Source: Bacteroidota bacterium (lineage in GTDB: Bacteria; Bacteroidota; Rhodothermia; Rhodothermales; Rubricoccaceae). From it: a DNA stretch of 64,000 bases. The position numbers and the translations under genes are program-made. Below are positions 63,192-64,000 of this stretch, one piece after another. The DNA is taken from positions 24,801 to 88,800 of the forward strand of contig JBCBNX010000014.1 of the NCBI GenBank assembly GCA_039821555.1, read 5' to 3'. Below the pieces are notes generated by a model. That model did no database searches, was not told where the DNA came from, and worked only from the letters and a program-made list of their open reading frames with translations. How positions within the stretch are numbered: the stretch's first letter is position 1; every line of letters starts with the position of its first letter.

Positions 63192-63815
63192 CTATTCGTC
63201 GGTGCCGCTGATGCGGAAGGCCAACTCCGAGAAGAGGGTGGCCAGCGCGGCACGGTCGGTCTTGCGGCTGCTGAGATCCGTGACGTGCTGCTGGAGCGCG
63301 CGCTGCGTTTGCTCCGTCTGATCGCGCAGGTCGTCGGCGGCACGGGTGGCCTGCTCCAGCAACTGCTGCCGGAGGTCGCGTTCGGCGGCGGCGGCGGCCT
63401 CGCGGTACTCCGCGACGCGCTTCGTGAGTGCGTCGTTCTTGCTGCGCAGCAGCTCGGCGAGGGCCTCGTCGCCTTCGGAGCGAGCGCCGTGCTCCTCGGT
63501 GAGGCGTTGGCCGAGGCTCGTGACCTCGTCCTTCACGAACGTCTCCAGGCTGTCGAAGCGGCGCCGCAGTTCGGCCCGCAGCGTGTCCATCTCGCCAGCC
63601 AGGCGTTCCTCTAAGCGGAGGAAGCGCGCCTCGTAGGCCTCCATCTGGTTGCCGAACAGGATATCGCGGATACGGTCGATATTCTGGCTGCCTTCGCTGG
63701 CCGGGGGCGGTGGGGCGTGCTGAGGCACGGCAGCGTCGCCTGCAGGCGTGCTTGGCGTGGGCGCTACACTGTTCTGGCCGTCACCCATGGCGGGCGGGTT
63801 AGTCGAGCTTGACAT
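63192..63815 (-). CDS. Coiled-coil protein paired with the OmpA-family gene
   Basis: This 207-residue protein starts with a Pro/Ala-rich stretch and then NIDRIRDILFGNQMEAYEAR. A long coiled coil (about 60-190) follows, and it ends KTDRAALATLFSELAFRISG. No signal peptide. From memory, similar proteins are found beside OmpA-family genes in cyanobacteria and others, but I cannot check it here. It starts at ATG 63815 and is 149 bases upstream of the OmpA gene on the same strand. Confidence 0.7.
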   Translation of the reverse strand: MSSSTNPPAMGDGQNSVAPTPSTPAGDAAVPQHAPPPPASEGSQNIDRIRDILFGNQMEAYEARFLRLEERLAGEMDTLRAELRRRFDSLETFVKDEVTSLGQRLTEEHGARSEGDEALAELLRSKNDALTKRVAEYREAAAAAERDLRQQLLEQATRAADDLRDQTEQTQRALQQHVTDLSSRKTDRAALATLFSELAFRISGTDE

Positions 63816-63906
63816 ACGAGGGAAACAGGGGCAAAGTACGATGACGGCAGGGCACTCCTGCGCTAAATCTGCGCAGCCGACCGAGGCTAAGCTGCCCGGC
63901 GACAGC

Positions 63907-64000
63907 ATGCCAGTGCTTGAGACATGCCAGTGCTTGAGACATGCCAGTGCTTGAGACATGCCAGTGCTTGAGACATGCCAGTGCTTGAGACATGCCAGTG
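63907..64000. repeat. 17-bp tandem repeat array running off the window end
   Basis: The unit ATGCCAGTGCTTGAGAC occurs five full times in a row from 63907 and a sixth is cut by the window end. There are no spacers, so it is a plain tandem array rather than CRISPR. Because 17 is not a multiple of three, it is unlikely to be coding. Confidence 0.92.

Noticed and set aside
63907..64000. CRISPR array at the right end.
   Set aside because: Units are 17 bases and directly adjacent, without spacers, so it is a simple tandem repeat.

Overview
The window is a high-GC chromosomal segment from a bacterium that I place, by inference from gene content, in the Rhodothermia side of the Bacteroidota (relatives of Rhodothermus, Salinibacter and Rubricoccus). 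Supporting signs are Bacteroidota-type proteins (DUF4293, DUF3276/PUR-alpha-like, DUF2853, and a DUF3822-like gene before rsmD and coaD), start codons preceded by C-rich leaders rather than Shine-Dalgarno sequences, a type-IX-sorting-like motif, and the pairing of an ECF sigma factor with a TPR Ser/Thr kinase. No rRNA or tRNA gene was seen.

Layout. 1-4 kb: an ExbB/ExbD-type proton-channel operon, a DUF4293 membrane protein and a DMT exporter. 4-9.2 kb (minus): a glycosyltransferase, a B3/B4-domain protein, a large TPR kinase and its ECF sigma factor. 9.4-13.6 kb: secreted proteins, including a PKD/PPC protein split by an in-frame TGA. 13.6-21 kb: thioredoxin-like protein, glycosyltransferase, SleB-like hydrolase, pdxB, era, a DUF2853 protein and pdxJ. 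21-30.4 kb: DUF3822-like/rsmD/coaD, a bifunctional nuclease, hisC and hisD, DUF3276, a trypsin-like TPR protease and purine nucleoside phosphorylase. 30.4-35.5 kb: a frameshifted CASTOR/POLLUX-like channel and a two-component system. 35.5-40.3 kb: a defence-type island with a Vsr-like DUF559 protein and a large MmeI-like restriction-modification enzyme, set among copies of a palindromic repeat. 40.3-48.3 kb: an SLC6-type symporter, a gene broken by an 8-bp duplication, penicillin-binding protein 1C, a PPC protein and a patatin-POTRA-barrel protein. 48.4-52.2 kb: a Kef-type antiporter followed by a small integron (attC sites, one cassette, IntI-type integrase), all bounded by a ~90-bp direct repeat. 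52.2-64 kb: a thioester alpha-2-macroglobulin, small proteins, TspO, an acyl-CoA dehydrogenase, an OmpA-family/coiled-coil gene pair, and the start of a 17-bp tandem array.

The most interesting non-gene structure is a dispersed element of about 100-135 bp with terminal GGCTCCCCC/GGGGGAGCC inverted repeats, a central palindrome and two side stem-loops. Seven copies occur. One lies in frame inside PBP1C, and one overlaps the start of a lipoprotein gene and may supply its start codon. The second highlight is the integron integrase with recognisable attC folds, which is uncommon in this part of the bacterial tree.

Functionally, the window mixes envelope biology (ExbBD, PBP1C, alpha-2-macroglobulin, patatin barrel, OmpA), housekeeping (era, rsmD, coaD, pdxB/pdxJ, hisD/hisC, PNP) and accessory DNA (restriction-modification, integron, repeats). 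All calls rest on reading motifs by eye; no database search was run.
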